Source of the DNA: JBNGOQ01 sp050589645
GTDB lineage: Bacteria; Bacteroidota; Bacteroidia; Flavobacteriales; Flavobacteriaceae
Length of the DNA stretch: 64,000 nucleotides
Assembly: GCF_050589645.1 (NCBI RefSeq)
Contig: NZ_JBNGOQ010000004.1
Coordinates: 496,001 to 560,000, forward strand
Direction: 5' to 3'
Shown here: piece by piece, positions 1 to 9,138 of the stretch
Position numbering within the stretch: position 1 is the first letter of the stretch
Layout of the letters: every line of letters begins with the position of its first letter
Translations under genes and position numbers: made by a program
Notes under the pieces: generated by a model
What the model was told of the DNA's origin: nothing
Database searches by the model: none
The model's input: only the letters and a program-made list of their open reading frames with translations

Positions 1-48
1 CCAGTTTGTATAGTGGTAGAATATCGCTCTTTTATTGAAAGCGTCTAA
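1..48 (+). CDS. possible C-terminal end of a gene beginning before the window
   Basis: Frame 1 is open from the first base to a TAA at 46-48 and would encode about 15 residues. A plus-strand terminator hairpin follows 43 bases later, as expected for a gene end. The fragment is too short to identify, so the call rests only on the open frame and the terminator. Confidence 0.3.
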   Translation, partial: PVCIVVEYRSFIESV

Positions 49-91
49 GCTACCGAATTGTAGATAAATATCATAATCCTTATACAAGATT

Positions 92-115
92 AACAGCCTT
101 AGGGGCTGTTTTTTT
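92..115 (+). terminator. intrinsic terminator
   Basis: A perfect 7-bp stem (AACAGCC at 92-98 with GGCTGTT at 104-110) with a 5-base loop is followed by five further T. It would end plus-strand transcription entering from the left edge. Confidence 0.75.
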
Positions 116-123
116 GGCGGAAC

Positions 124-151
124 AAAAAAGAGAGGGCAATTGCCCCCTCTC
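124..151 (-). terminator. terminator of the susCD operon
   Basis: Arms GAGAGGGC (130-137) and GCCCCCTCTC (142-151) form an 8-bp stem with a two-base bulge and an AATT loop. On the minus strand the hairpin is followed by six T (bases 129-124). It sits about 30 bases beyond the susD stop, so it probably ends the susC-susD transcript. Its symmetry may let it work in both directions. Confidence 0.7.
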
Positions 152-181
152 TTTCTTACTTAAACTTAAAATTAGCTCGTA

Positions 182-1723
182 TTAGTAGCCAGGATTCTGA
201 ACCAAATTAGGGTTGGTCGCCAAGGCCGTGGAAGGAATCGGGAACAATACCCTAAAATCTTCCTGAACGGTTTTTAACTCCCAGGTGTTCGCGAAAGTGC
301 CAAAACGAATCTGTACGGCCCTTTGTCCAAAGATGTTACTCTCTGTATTCAGTTCCTTACGGATCTCACTTCTCATTTCATCCAAAGTGATGGCGCCCAA
401 AGGAGCAACACCAGCTCTTACCCTGATGGCATTAACATCAGCAACCGCAGTATTGGGCGAACCTGTACCACCTCTTAAAGTGGCCTCGGCACGCATAAGC
501 AGCGCTTCAGCAAAGCGGAAGAAAACAAAGTTGTTACTTGGATCAGGGAATCCATCACCACCTCTTTGGGGGTATTTCACGCAACGGATACCGGTACGCT
601 CGTTGTTTACCTCCAAACTCTGCAATAACTCATCTTCATAAACCAAAGCATTACCTTGTCGATCATTCATAGCAGCACCTGTACCATCTAACTGCTGCCC
701 TCTGATGTATCCTGTAGAAAGACCGTTGAAATCAGGTCCGGCAAGACCTACTCGTGCATCCACAGCAGGATCGTCGGTACCGTGCAATCTAAAGGTTTCG
801 GTAAGTGTTACAAAACCGTTCCATCCTGTCTGGTTGGGATGGATCATGTTGAACATACGTTGACCAGTACTGGTATCCAAAGCCATGATGACCTCGGTAT
901 TTCCTGTAGTCAAGTCAAAGATATCGAAGTAGAAAGCACTGGCATCCAAAGCAAAACCAAGACCTTCGATGGCATTTACATCTGCAATAACCGCATCCAT
1001 GGCTCCCGCTGCAGGAGAACCTAGGAAGGAACCTGAGTTAAGGTTTACCTTGGCCCTGATAAATCGGGCCGAAGCTTCACCAATGGTGAAAAGATCGCCG
1101 TCAGGTCCGTCAGTATGCAGGTTACCACTATTGATTGCTGAAGTCAAATCACCTATAATAAGGTCATAGGCCTCCTGTGGGCTTAGAACGGTTGGATCTA
1201 CATCCACCCCATCATTTACCCCCCTAAAAGGAACCTGACCGAACCAGTTAAGAACCATGGCCACATTGATGGCCCTTATTACTTGGGCCTGGGCAGTTTC
1301 ACTTGCGTTAGCTCCCGAAGCCGCGTCCAACAACTGGGTAGCGGATAAAATTTGAGAGTTACGGTTATTCCATGAGTTTAATACGTACAATTGCTCAGGA
1401 TTCCACGTATGATTGTGAAGTTCCCTCCATACGCCATTATCACTCCAGTCAACACCCCTGGTCAAGACCGCGATGTTTTCTGCTGCAACCTCCATAAGCG
1501 CATACTCATTGTTTTGACCATTGAGGTTTTCAATGTTGTTGTAAAGCGCCTCCAAGGAGTTGGCTGTACTCGCCACCCCTCCGAAAGAACCTTCCGAGGA
1601 TTCAATGGACACCGAATCCGTAAAGGTAGGCTCCAAGTCCGTACAGGCCTGCCCAAATACAAGAGCAGAAACTGCTGCCATGCATTGGACAAATCGATTT
1701 TTAAAAATTTCTTTTCTCATCAT
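182..1723 (-). CDS. susD: SusD/RagB-family glycan-binding outer-membrane lipoprotein
   Basis: 513 residues. The N-terminus is a lipoprotein signal with a lipobox ending FGQAC around residue 27, so the mature protein should be anchored in the outer membrane and exposed at the surface. The rest fits the SusD/RagB family: an alpha-helical TPR-like scaffold and a C-terminal region with the typical LLMRAEA segment. SusD proteins cap the SusC channel and hand oligosaccharides to it. The gene lies 17 bases after susC in the same direction, the classic SusC/SusD pair. The nearby GH65, GH13 and phosphoglucomutase genes make an alpha-glucan or malto-oligosaccharide ligand likely; that is inferred from context, not read from the protein. 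Confidence 0.93.
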   Translation of the reverse strand: MMRKEIFKNRFVQCMAAVSALVFGQACTDLEPTFTDSVSIESSEGSFGGVASTANSLEALYNNIENLNGQNNEYALMEVAAENIAVLTRGVDWSDNGVWRELHNHTWNPEQLYVLNSWNNRNSQILSATQLLDAASGANASETAQAQVIRAINVAMVLNWFGQVPFRGVNDGVDVDPTVLSPQEAYDLIIGDLTSAINSGNLHTDGPDGDLFTIGEASARFIRAKVNLNSGSFLGSPAAGAMDAVIADVNAIEGLGFALDASAFYFDIFDLTTGNTEVIMALDTSTGQRMFNMIHPNQTGWNGFVTLTETFRLHGTDDPAVDARVGLAGPDFNGLSTGYIRGQQLDGTGAAMNDRQGNALVYEDELLQSLEVNNERTGIRCVKYPQRGGDGFPDPSNNFVFFRFAEALLMRAEATLRGGTGSPNTAVADVNAIRVRAGVAPLGAITLDEMRSEIRKELNTESNIFGQRAVQIRFGTFANTWELKTVQEDFRVLFPIPSTALATNPNLVQNPGY

Positions 1724-1740
1724 TACTAATTTTTTTTATA

Positions 1741-4737
1741 TTAAAAACTTGCGTTAAAGCCTAATGAAATAGTAGTTGGTCTTGGGAAGGCAGTAAGATC
1801 TATACCCAAAGAAGGTACATTTCCAATAGCCCTGTTTACCGAAACTTCTGGATCTTGGCCACTGTAATCGGTGATCACGAACAGGTTCTGCGCATTTGCA
1901 AAGAAACGCAGGCTGCTGAAGATACTGTTTTCGGAAAGATCAAAATTATACCCTAAAGTAACGTTTTGCAATCTTACGAAAGAACCATCTTCCAAGAAAC
2001 GAGTGGATACTTCCGCTGGGTTGAAAGGATTTTCAACGCCAATAAAGGGAAGTACATCATCAGTTACGTTCCTGCCTTGTGATAGGTTACCAATGGTAAA
2101 GAATGCATTACGGTTATTGCTGTATACCGACTGTCCAAACTGTCCGTTAAAGAACAAGCTTAAGTCCCAATTGTTAAGTTTAAAGTTGGTCGTAAAACCT
2201 GCTGTAATATCCGGAAGGGCACTTTCGCCTACAAACACCTGAGAACCATTGTTTCCAAAAATATTGTTCCCAAGATCGTCAAGTCCTTGCCATTCCCTAA
2301 CAAAGAAACTAAACAAGGGTTGTCCCTCGACAATTTGCTGCGCAAAGGCTCCGGTTAGACCAGGACCATTAATAGCACCTGTGTTGATTGGAGGCCCATC
2401 ATAGTTATCCACATTGTTGTCGTTGTAACCAAAGTTTAGGTTGAAATCCCATTTGAAGGTATCGGTCTCTACGGGAATAACGTTCAAATTCAATTCAAAA
2501 CCTTTGTTTACAATATCTCCGTCGATGTTCTGGAAGAAAAAGGGTTGCACTGCTGGCTGCGCACTTTGAATCTGCAAGATGAAATCCGTAGTGGTCCTAT
2601 TGTAATATTCAACGGAACCGTTGATTTTGCTATCCAGGAAACCAAAGTCGATACCAACGTTCAATTGCTCGTTTTCCTCCCATTTCAAATCAGGATTATC
2701 AAAAGCAACGATAAGCGTACCTCCAGGGTTGAACACCCCATTGTTATCAATACCGCCAGTAGCTGGTGGTGGATCAATACCACCTACATTAAATCTTTCG
2801 CGCTGCGTAAACTGGTTGGATCCCAAACCTTCCTGGTTACCGGTTACACCGTAAGCAACCCTTAAACGGAAGTTGTCAAAGAAATCTGTGAACCAATCTT
2901 CCTCGGAAAGCGCCCAAGAGGCACCTACAGCACCGAAGGTACCGTATTGGTTGTTACCACCAAAACGGGAAGAACCGTCGATCCGTACCGTACCAGAGAA
3001 GTTGTATTTTCCTTTGATGGAATAATTTCCTCTTAAGAAAAAGGACTGTAATTCGTCTACCGTCAAACCGGTTTGGCCTGAGAAAACCTGTGCGGAAGCA
3101 AGGTTGTTTACCATTTGGATTAGATCCGTAGTCCTAAAATCGGCCGCGGCGATAGAGATGTTTTCCGTGACGAACTCTTGGAACGAATGTCCCAAAGTAA
3201 CGTCCAATACATTATCGCCAAAACTCTTGTTGTAACTGAAATAGGACTCCCAAGTCGTATTGGTCAAATCAACTTCAAATAAGGTGGCCCGTCCTACGCC
3301 CAAGGTCTGTGCCGAGTTGAACAAGGAAGAAGTAGCTGAATTTGCTGAAGAGGTAGACTTGTCCAAACCAATGGAGGTCTTGAACCTTAAATTGTCCGTG
3401 AACTTATATTCCACGCCCAAATTAATAAGCGCCCTAAGTGTGCTCGATTTGTTCCTGGTAAGCGCCAATACCGCATTCGGGTTACGCGTCTCAAAGGTAG
3501 GCTGATTGAACGTGCCATCCCCATTAAAAATGGGTTGGGTAGGGTTAAAGGCCCATGTTGTGGCCAATAAATCCCCCCGTGCATTCGGGTTATCCGCAAT
3601 TGGAGGTCTTTGGGCCTCAATATTGGAAATGGTCGCCTGGGTCTCAAATTTTAGTTTATCATCAAAAAACCGTTGCGTAGCATTAATCCTGGCCGTTAAC
3701 CTTTCAAATGTACTGTCCTCGACTTCACCTTCCTGATCCTGATAACCAAAAGACAATCTAAAGACACCACTTTCATTACCACCACCATAAGATAAATTAT
3801 AATTGGAAGTAAAGGAAGTTCTATAAATCTCATCTTGCCAGTCATTTCTTGAACCAAAATCCTGACCGGTAGCTCCTAAATCTGCTTGTGCCTGTAAAAA
3901 TTGATCTACGTCCAACAAATCCAATTGGTTGGGAACGTAACCTACTGAAAAGGTGGAAGAAAACTCAAGAACTGATTTTCCAGACCTTCCACTTTTCGTG
4001 GTAATAAGCACCACCCCGTTTGCACCTCGGGATCCATAAATGGCCGTGGCGGAAGCATCTTTCAAAATATCAATACTTGCAATATCGTTTGGATTCAAAA
4101 AGCTTAATGGGTCAAGAGCAGCGGAAGTACCAATGTCCGTGTTTCCACCTCCGGCCACACCGGAACTGTTGCCACCACTTAAGGGAACACCGTCAACCAC
4201 ATAAAGCGGGTTGTTGTTGGCTCTTACGGAAGCCGTACCACGTATCCTAACGTTGACGGCCGCGCCGGGCTCACCACTGGTCGCAGAAATCTGTACCCCT
4301 GCAGTCTTACCCTGTATTAACTGCTGTGGGTTTACGATAACTCCTTTGTTAAATTCGTCGGCCTTAACACTTTCAACTGCACCTGTGGTGGTTCTTCTGG
4401 TAGCTGTACCATAACCTACCACGACCACTTCGTCCAACTCGCTTGCATCTTCCTGCAAGGTAATGTTGATAGTGGTTTGTCCACCCACCGCGATTTCTTG
4501 GGTTCTAAAACCGATGTAGCTAAAAACCAAAGTTGCGTCACTGCCCACATTACTTAAGGTATAATTACCGTCAAAATCTGTTTGTGTACCATTGGTAGTT
4601 CCTTTTACAACAACACTGGCCCCGGGCAGCGGACCGTTTGCATCAGAAACTGTACCTGATACCTCTTGAGCCTTTACTAGACCGAAGCACAAAAATACCC
4701 CGATAAGCATAAAGCTTTTTAGTAGCGTAATCTTCAT
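1741..4737 (-). CDS. susC: SusC/RagA-family TonB-dependent outer-membrane transporter
   Basis: 998 residues. Residues 1-23 form a signal peptide ending VKAQ. A carboxypeptidase-regulatory-like domain follows (about 24-100), with the family motif VSGTVSD and a DFDGNYTL segment. Next come the TonB-box-like LDEVVVVGYG, the plug domain (about 115-230, including LYVVDGVPL and GSRGANGVVLITTKSG), and a beta-barrel ending in a terminal phenylalanine. It imports oligosaccharides across the outer membrane using TonB energy, with SusD. It is first in a minus-strand operon divergent from the LacI-type regulator, and a LacI-type operator lies 93 bases upstream of its start. Confidence 0.95.
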   Translation of the reverse strand: MKITLLKSFMLIGVFLCFGLVKAQEVSGTVSDANGPLPGASVVVKGTTNGTQTDFDGNYTLSNVGSDATLVFSYIGFRTQEIAVGGQTTINITLQEDASELDEVVVVGYGTATRRTTTGAVESVKADEFNKGVIVNPQQLIQGKTAGVQISATSGEPGAAVNVRIRGTASVRANNNPLYVVDGVPLSGGNSSGVAGGGNTDIGTSAALDPLSFLNPNDIASIDILKDASATAIYGSRGANGVVLITTKSGRSGKSVLEFSSTFSVGYVPNQLDLLDVDQFLQAQADLGATGQDFGSRNDWQDEIYRTSFTSNYNLSYGGGNESGVFRLSFGYQDQEGEVEDSTFERLTARINATQRFFDDKLKFETQATISNIEAQRPPIADNPNARGDLLATTWAFNPTQPIFNGDGTFNQPTFETRNPNAVLALTRNKSSTLRALINLGVEYKFTDNLRFKTSIGLDKSTSSANSATSSLFNSAQTLGVGRATLFEVDLTNTTWESYFSYNKSFGDNVLDVTLGHSFQEFVTENISIAAADFRTTDLIQMVNNLASAQVFSGQTGLTVDELQSFFLRGNYSIKGKYNFSGTVRIDGSSRFGGNNQYGTFGAVGASWALSEEDWFTDFFDNFRLRVAYGVTGNQEGLGSNQFTQRERFNVGGIDPPPATGGIDNNGVFNPGGTLIVAFDNPDLKWEENEQLNVGIDFGFLDSKINGSVEYYNRTTTDFILQIQSAQPAVQPFFFQNIDGDIVNKGFELNLNVIPVETDTFKWDFNLNFGYNDNNVDNYDGPPINTGAINGPGLTGAFAQQIVEGQPLFSFFVREWQGLDDLGNNIFGNNGSQVFVGESALPDITAGFTTNFKLNNWDLSLFFNGQFGQSVYSNNRNAFFTIGNLSQGRNVTDDVLPFIGVENPFNPAEVSTRFLEDGSFVRLQNVTLGYNFDLSENSIFSSLRFFANAQNLFVITDYSGQDPEVSVNRAIGNVPSLGIDLTAFPRPTTISLGFNASF

Positions 4738-4829
4738 AAAAAATTAATTTAAGTTTAGTTAATTTTAATTCAAGGTTTAAACATATGTAAAAAAATTGTT
4801 AATTCGCTCCCATACCATATATATTAAAC

Positions 4830-4847
4830 CACGAAACCGTTTTCGTG
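4830..4847. promoter_or_regulatory. LacI-family operator
   Basis: CACGAAACCGTTTTCGTG is an 18-base palindrome with 7-base arms (CACGAAA and TTTCGTG) around a CCGT centre. The size and the CG-containing centre are typical of LacI/GalR-family operators. It lies in the divergent region between susC and the LacI-type gene, so the product of 5122-6141 is the obvious ligand. It could control the susCD operon and perhaps the regulator's own side. Confidence 0.75.
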
Positions 4848-5083
4848 TTAATAACTTTTAAAAAATACAAGACTCGCAATGTATTACCCGATTAGTTGAG
4901 TTATCTTTATAATATGCCATTAAAATTGTGGGATATGACAACTTTTTGGACAAATATAGGGTTTTTTTATTTTATACTATTTTGATACATGATGATATAA
5001 ATTTGTCAATTCCTGTTTTGCACAGCATTTTGTTGTTAAAAAAAACCAAAATAGTGACTAGTGTCTTATTAATACTTAAATTT

Positions 5084-5099
5084 CCGTTTTTCAAAACCG
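5084..5099. promoter_or_regulatory. possible second, degenerate operator
   Basis: CCGTTTT and AAAACCG form an imperfect inverted repeat around TC, 22 bases before the regulator start. It shares the CCGTTTT half with the stronger palindrome at 4830-4847 but lacks the flanking CGTG. It could be an autoregulatory site or chance in AT-rich DNA. Confidence 0.25.
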
Positions 5100-5121
5100 C
5101 TTAAACTAACCGATTAAAGAG

Positions 5122-6141
5122 TTGAAAAGAAAAATTACACTTAAACATATAGCGCGCGAGCTCGAGGTATCCATTTCGACCGTTTCCAAGGCCCTAAAAA
5201 ACAGTGAAGAAATAAGTAGAGATACCAAAGAGAAAATACAAGCGTTTGCCAAGCTCTACAATTACAAGCCCAATAACATTGCCATAAGTCTCAAAAACAA
5301 GCGCACCAAAAATATTGGGGTCATCATTCCGGATATCGTACATTATTTTTTTACCACGGTAATCAGAGGTATAGAGAAGTATTCCAATGCCAAGGGATAC
5401 AATGTTATTGTATGCGTTTCCGATGAATCTTTTGACAAGGAAGTCATCAATATGGAACTATTGGCCAACGGCAGTATAGATGGGTTCATTATGGCACTTT
5501 CCGCGGAGACCCAATTGAAAAATGATTACAACCATTTGAAGGAAGTTACGGAACAAGGAATCCCTTTGGTCCTGTTTGATCGGGTTACCGATGAGGTGCA
5601 GTGCGATAAAGTGATAATCAATGATCGGGAAGGGGCCTATTTTGCGGTAAACAAACTGGCCAAGAACGGTAGGAAGCATATAGCACTGATTACTACAGAG
5701 AACTATTTCAGTGTGAGCAGGGCCAGGGCGGCCGGATACAGACAAGCGCTTAGGGATAATGGCCTTGAGGTAAACGAAAACTTGGTCTTGGAACTCCCGA
5801 ATATGAACGTTGATGAGGAGGCCGTTAATGACTTTTTGGATGGCCAGAAAATCGATGCCGTGTTGTGCGTAAATGAAATTTTTGCAGTACACAGCATGAA
5901 ACTGGCCAAAAGGAAGGGTTTTAAAATACCTGAGGATATTTCTTTTATTGGGTTTACCGATGGAATTCTGTCAAAATATGCCAGCCCAAGCCTAACCGCA
6001 GTAGCACAGCATGGTCAAAAAATGGGAGAAATTGCGGCCCAAATGCTCATAGAAAAAGTGGAAGCCGACACGGACGAAGAAAATTTCAGGACAGAAATCC
6101 TCGAAGCCACGCTCATGGAGCGTGAATCTACCATAAATTAA
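5122..6141 (+). CDS. LacI-family transcriptional regulator of the alpha-glucan locus
   Basis: 339 residues starting with TTG. An in-frame TAA at 5107-5109 leaves no ATG upstream that could give the conserved N-terminus, so the rare start is well supported. Residues 1-50 hold the LacI helix-turn-helix and hinge helix (TLKHIARELEVSISTVSKAL). Residues about 60-330 are the periplasmic-binding-protein-like effector domain, opening with KNIGVIIPDIVH. It probably senses a sugar such as maltose or a phosphorylated derivative and controls the divergent susCD genes and the downstream catabolic genes. The beta-phosphoglucomutase gene follows 25 bases later, so one operon is likely. Confidence 0.93.
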   Translation: MKRKITLKHIARELEVSISTVSKALKNSEEISRDTKEKIQAFAKLYNYKPNNIAISLKNKRTKNIGVIIPDIVHYFFTTVIRGIEKYSNAKGYNVIVCVSDESFDKEVINMELLANGSIDGFIMALSAETQLKNDYNHLKEVTEQGIPLVLFDRVTDEVQCDKVIINDREGAYFAVNKLAKNGRKHIALITTENYFSVSRARAAGYRQALRDNGLEVNENLVLELPNMNVDEEAVNDFLDGQKIDAVLCVNEIFAVHSMKLAKRKGFKIPEDISFIGFTDGILSKYASPSLTAVAQHGQKMGEIAAQMLIEKVEADTDEENFRTEILEATLMERESTIN

Positions 6142-6166
6142 AAATTACACTAACAAACCATAGCAC

Positions 6167-6826
6167 ATGAATGAATCCGGATTCATATTCGATTTGGATG
6201 GTGTCATCGTGGACACCGCTAAATATCACTACTTGGCCTGGAAAAAATTGGCCGATCAATTGGGCTTCGAATTCACGGAAGAACAGAACGAACGCTTCAA
6301 AGGGGTAAGCCGTAGAAGATGTTTGGAGATTTTATTGGAACTGGGAGAAATCACCGTCTCCCAACAGCAATTTGATGCCTGGTTGATAGAGAAGAACGAG
6401 GACTACTTAACGTATATCGAAAAGATGGATGAATCGGAAATCCTTCCCGATGTACCCAAGATACTACATTTCTTAAAGGAGAAAAATATCCCTATGGCCC
6501 TAGGGTCGGCGAGCAAAAATGCAAGACCTATTTTGGAAAAGGTAAAGTTATTGCCTTATTTTGATGCAATCGTTGATGGAAAACAGGTTACCAAAGCAAA
6601 ACCGGACCCCGAAGTTTTTTTGATTGCTTCCCAAATGCTCAAGGTGGCCCCAGGAAACTGTGTGGTATTTGAAGATGCTGTAGCAGGAATAGAAGCGGCC
6701 AATAGAGCCGGGATGACCAGCATTGGGATAGGGGAACAGGATGTTTTATCCCAGGCAAAGTACAACTTCAAGGATTTTACCGAGATCGATTTGGAATTTA
6801 TTGAACAACTAATCAGAACAAAATGA
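6167..6826 (+). CDS. pgmB: beta-phosphoglucomutase (HAD superfamily)
   Basis: 219 residues, the usual family length. HAD motif I is FDLDGVIVDT (residues 7-16, nucleophile and acid/base Asp). The cap domain follows, then motif II (ALGSAS), the motif III lysine (KAKPDPEVF) and motif IV (VVFEDAVAGIEAA). It converts beta-glucose-1-phosphate to glucose-6-phosphate. That substrate is exactly what an inverting GH65 phosphorylase releases, and the GH65 gene starts inside this gene's stop codon (ATGA overlap at 6823-6826). The pairing supports phosphorolytic breakdown of an alpha-linked disaccharide in the cytoplasm. Confidence 0.94.
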   Translation: MNESGFIFDLDGVIVDTAKYHYLAWKKLADQLGFEFTEEQNERFKGVSRRRCLEILLELGEITVSQQQFDAWLIEKNEDYLTYIEKMDESEILPDVPKILHFLKEKNIPMALGSASKNARPILEKVKLLPYFDAIVDGKQVTKAKPDPEVFLIASQMLKVAPGNCVVFEDAVAGIEAANRAGMTSIGIGEQDVLSQAKYNFKDFTEIDLEFIEQLIRTK

Positions 6827-9138
6827 ATCAGGATTATATTAAACCGAATGAATGGTCCATTATTGAGGAAGGATTTGATAAGGAGCAGGTAAAATCCTCC
6901 GAAAGCTTATTCAGTATAGGCAACGGAGCCATGGGCCAAAGGGCCAATTTTGAAGAACAGTATTCGGGCCCTACTTTCCAAGGTAGTTATATTGCCGGGG
7001 TATATTACCCGGACAAAACCCGTGTAGGTTGGTGGAAGAACGGCTACCCGGAATATTTTGCCAAGGTCTTGAACGCCCCCAATTGGATAGGGATAGATGT
7101 GTTCGTAAACGATTTGGCATTGGACCTTAACACCTGCAAAAAGGTAGCCCATTTTAAGAGAGAACTCAACATGAAGGAAGGTTGGTACCAGCGAAGCTTT
7201 GTAGCAACTCTGGCCAATGATGTGGAAATTGGAGTCAAGATAACCAGATTTCTTAGTCTTGATATCGATGAGGTAGGGGCCATTAAATATGAAGTTACTC
7301 CTATGGGTTCAGGGGTAGACATTAAATTTAATCCCTACCTGGACAGCGGGATTACCAATGAGGATACCAATTGGGACGACAAGTTCTGGAATACCACCAA
7401 TGTGGTGGCAGAGGGACAACAGGCCTTTATTGAGGCCCATACCATGAAGACCAATTTTGCCACCTGCACTTTTATGGAATCCTTCCTAACCTATGATGGT
7501 GAGCCGGTTGGTACCCAAGCTTCGGCAAGTTCCACCGATATGAGGGTGAGGTTGAGCTACCAACACCATGCAGCTAAGGGAGAAACCTTGGTGCTCTACA
7601 AGTTTGGCGGATACACGGTTTCCACAAATCATCAGCCCGACAAGCTGATCCATGCTGCGAAGGAAGTGTTGCAAAAAGCCACCAATATTGGCTTCGAAGC
7701 CCTTTTGGATAAACAGAGGGAAGCTTGGGCAAGTATTTGGGAAATGAGCGATATCACCATTGAAGGCGATGTGAAGGCGCAACAAGGGATTCGTTTTAAC
7801 ATTCTTCAATTGAACCATACCTATCTAGGGCGGGATTCCCGATTGAACATTGGACCAAAAGGGTTCACCGGAGAAAAATACGGGGGTAGCACCTATTGGG
7901 ACACTGAGGCTTATTGTATCCCCTTTTACATGGCGACGAAAGACCAACAAGTGGCTAGAAACCTCCTAAAGTATAGGTACAATCATTTGGAGAAGGCCAT
8001 AGAGAATGCAAAAAAATTAGGCTTCAGCAATGGCGCGGCCTTATATCCCATGGTAACCATGAACGGTGAGGAATGCCATAACGAATGGGAAATTACTTTT
8101 GAGGAAATACATCGTAACGGTGCCATAGCCTTTGCCATTTACAATTACTATAGGTATACAGGAGACTATACCTATATCCCTGAAATGGGCTTGGAGGTGC
8201 TGATCGGAATTGCCCGCTTCTGGCACCAAAGAGCCACCTTTTCCAAACCCAAGAACAAGTATGTGATCTTGGGCGTCACCGGACCCAACGAGTACGAAAA
8301 TAACGTGAACAACAATTGGTATACCAATTATCTGGCCAAGTGGTGCATGGAGTATACCATGGAACAACTGCAAAAAGTGAAGGATGGCTATCCGGAGGAT
8401 TACAGCCGAATAATTGGCCTTACCCAATTGACCGATCAAGAAACTGACCAGTGGATCGAAACAGCCTCCAATATGTATTTTCCGTATTCTGAAGAGCACG
8501 ATATTTTCTTACAACAAGACGGTTTTTTGGACAAAGAACTCATTACCGTGGCAGATCTGGACAGAACGCAGCGTCCCATAAATCAAAAATGGAGCTGGGA
8601 CAGGATCTTGCGCTCGCCCTATATTAAGCAGGCCGATACACTGCAAGGATTTTATCTCTTTGAGGACCACTTTAGCACGGAGGAACTGGAACGACACTTT
8701 GATTTTTATGAACCCTTTACGGTTCATGAGTCTTCCCTGTCGCCTTGCGTGCACAGTATCCAAGCGGCAAAACTGGGCCGTATGGAGCAGGCGTACAAAT
8801 TTTATCTTCGCACCTCCCGATTGGATTTGGACGATTATAACAAAGAGGTGGAAGAAGGCTTGCATATTACTTCCATGGCCGGTACCTGGATGAGTATCGT
8901 TGAAGGTTTCGGAGGTATGCGTATCCGGGAGGACAAATTGTCCTTTGCCCCGAAAATCCCAGCTCAGTGGAAGGCTTATTCCTTTAAGATCAACTTTAGG
9001 AATAGGATCCTCAAGGTGACGGTCACCAATGAACAAACAAGTTTTGAATTGGAGGGAAAGGAAGAAATGTCCATTCGTGTCAATGGCAAGCGGGTAGCAA
9101 TAGATCCTGCTAAGACAACGACCATAACCCATGTGTAG
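6823..9138 (+). CDS. glycoside hydrolase family 65 disaccharide phosphorylase (probably maltose phosphorylase)
   Basis: 771 residues, normal for GH65. The sequence has the N-terminal beta-sandwich, the (alpha/alpha)6 barrel and a small C-terminal beta domain. The general acid is Glu490 in GPNEYENN, and the substrate-loop motif STYWDTEAYC is present. The enzyme would cleave an alpha-disaccharide with inorganic phosphate to glucose and beta-glucose-1-phosphate. Maltose, trehalose, kojibiose and nigerose phosphorylases share this fold. The GH13 neighbour favours maltose, but the sequence alone does not decide. No signal peptide, so cytoplasmic. It overlaps both neighbours by a few bases. Confidence 0.9.
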   Translation: MNQDYIKPNEWSIIEEGFDKEQVKSSESLFSIGNGAMGQRANFEEQYSGPTFQGSYIAGVYYPDKTRVGWWKNGYPEYFAKVLNAPNWIGIDVFVNDLALDLNTCKKVAHFKRELNMKEGWYQRSFVATLANDVEIGVKITRFLSLDIDEVGAIKYEVTPMGSGVDIKFNPYLDSGITNEDTNWDDKFWNTTNVVAEGQQAFIEAHTMKTNFATCTFMESFLTYDGEPVGTQASASSTDMRVRLSYQHHAAKGETLVLYKFGGYTVSTNHQPDKLIHAAKEVLQKATNIGFEALLDKQREAWASIWEMSDITIEGDVKAQQGIRFNILQLNHTYLGRDSRLNIGPKGFTGEKYGGSTYWDTEAYCIPFYMATKDQQVARNLLKYRYNHLEKAIENAKKLGFSNGAALYPMVTMNGEECHNEWEITFEEIHRNGAIAFAIYNYYRYTGDYTYIPEMGLEVLIGIARFWHQRATFSKPKNKYVILGVTGPNEYENNVNNNWYTNYLAKWCMEYTMEQLQKVKDGYPEDYSRIIGLTQLTDQETDQWIETASNMYFPYSEEHDIFLQQDGFLDKELITVADLDRTQRPINQKWSWDRILRSPYIKQADTLQGFYLFEDHFSTEELERHFDFYEPFTVHESSLSPCVHSIQAAKLGRMEQAYKFYLRTSRLDLDDYNKEVEEGLHITSMAGTWMSIVEGFGGMRIREDKLSFAPKIPAQWKAYSFKINFRNRILKVTVTNEQTSFELEGKEEMSIRVNGKRVAIDPAKTTTITHV

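Larger units (their letters stand above)
4738..5121. promoter_or_regulatory. divergent control region between susC and the LacI-type gene
   Basis: This is a 384-base AT-rich non-coding stretch holding the promoters of susC (minus) and the regulator (plus). It contains one clear LacI-type palindrome (4830-4847) and a weaker inverted repeat (5084-5099) close to the regulator start. A TATATTTG -7-like box on the minus strand at 4951-4958 could serve susC, but I found no TTG partner at the usual distance, so neither promoter is assigned. Confidence 0.6.

Noticed and set aside
3..75. tRNA-like stretch (TAGTGGTAGAATATCGCTCTT resembles a D-arm)
   Set aside because: There is no GGTTCGAATCC-type T-arm, no acceptor-stem pairing and no anticodon stem, so only the short D-arm-like run matches.
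4951..4958. TATATTTG -7-like box for susC on the minus strand
   Set aside because: No TTG -33 partner at 17-23 bases, and the region is AT-rich, so chance occurrence is likely.
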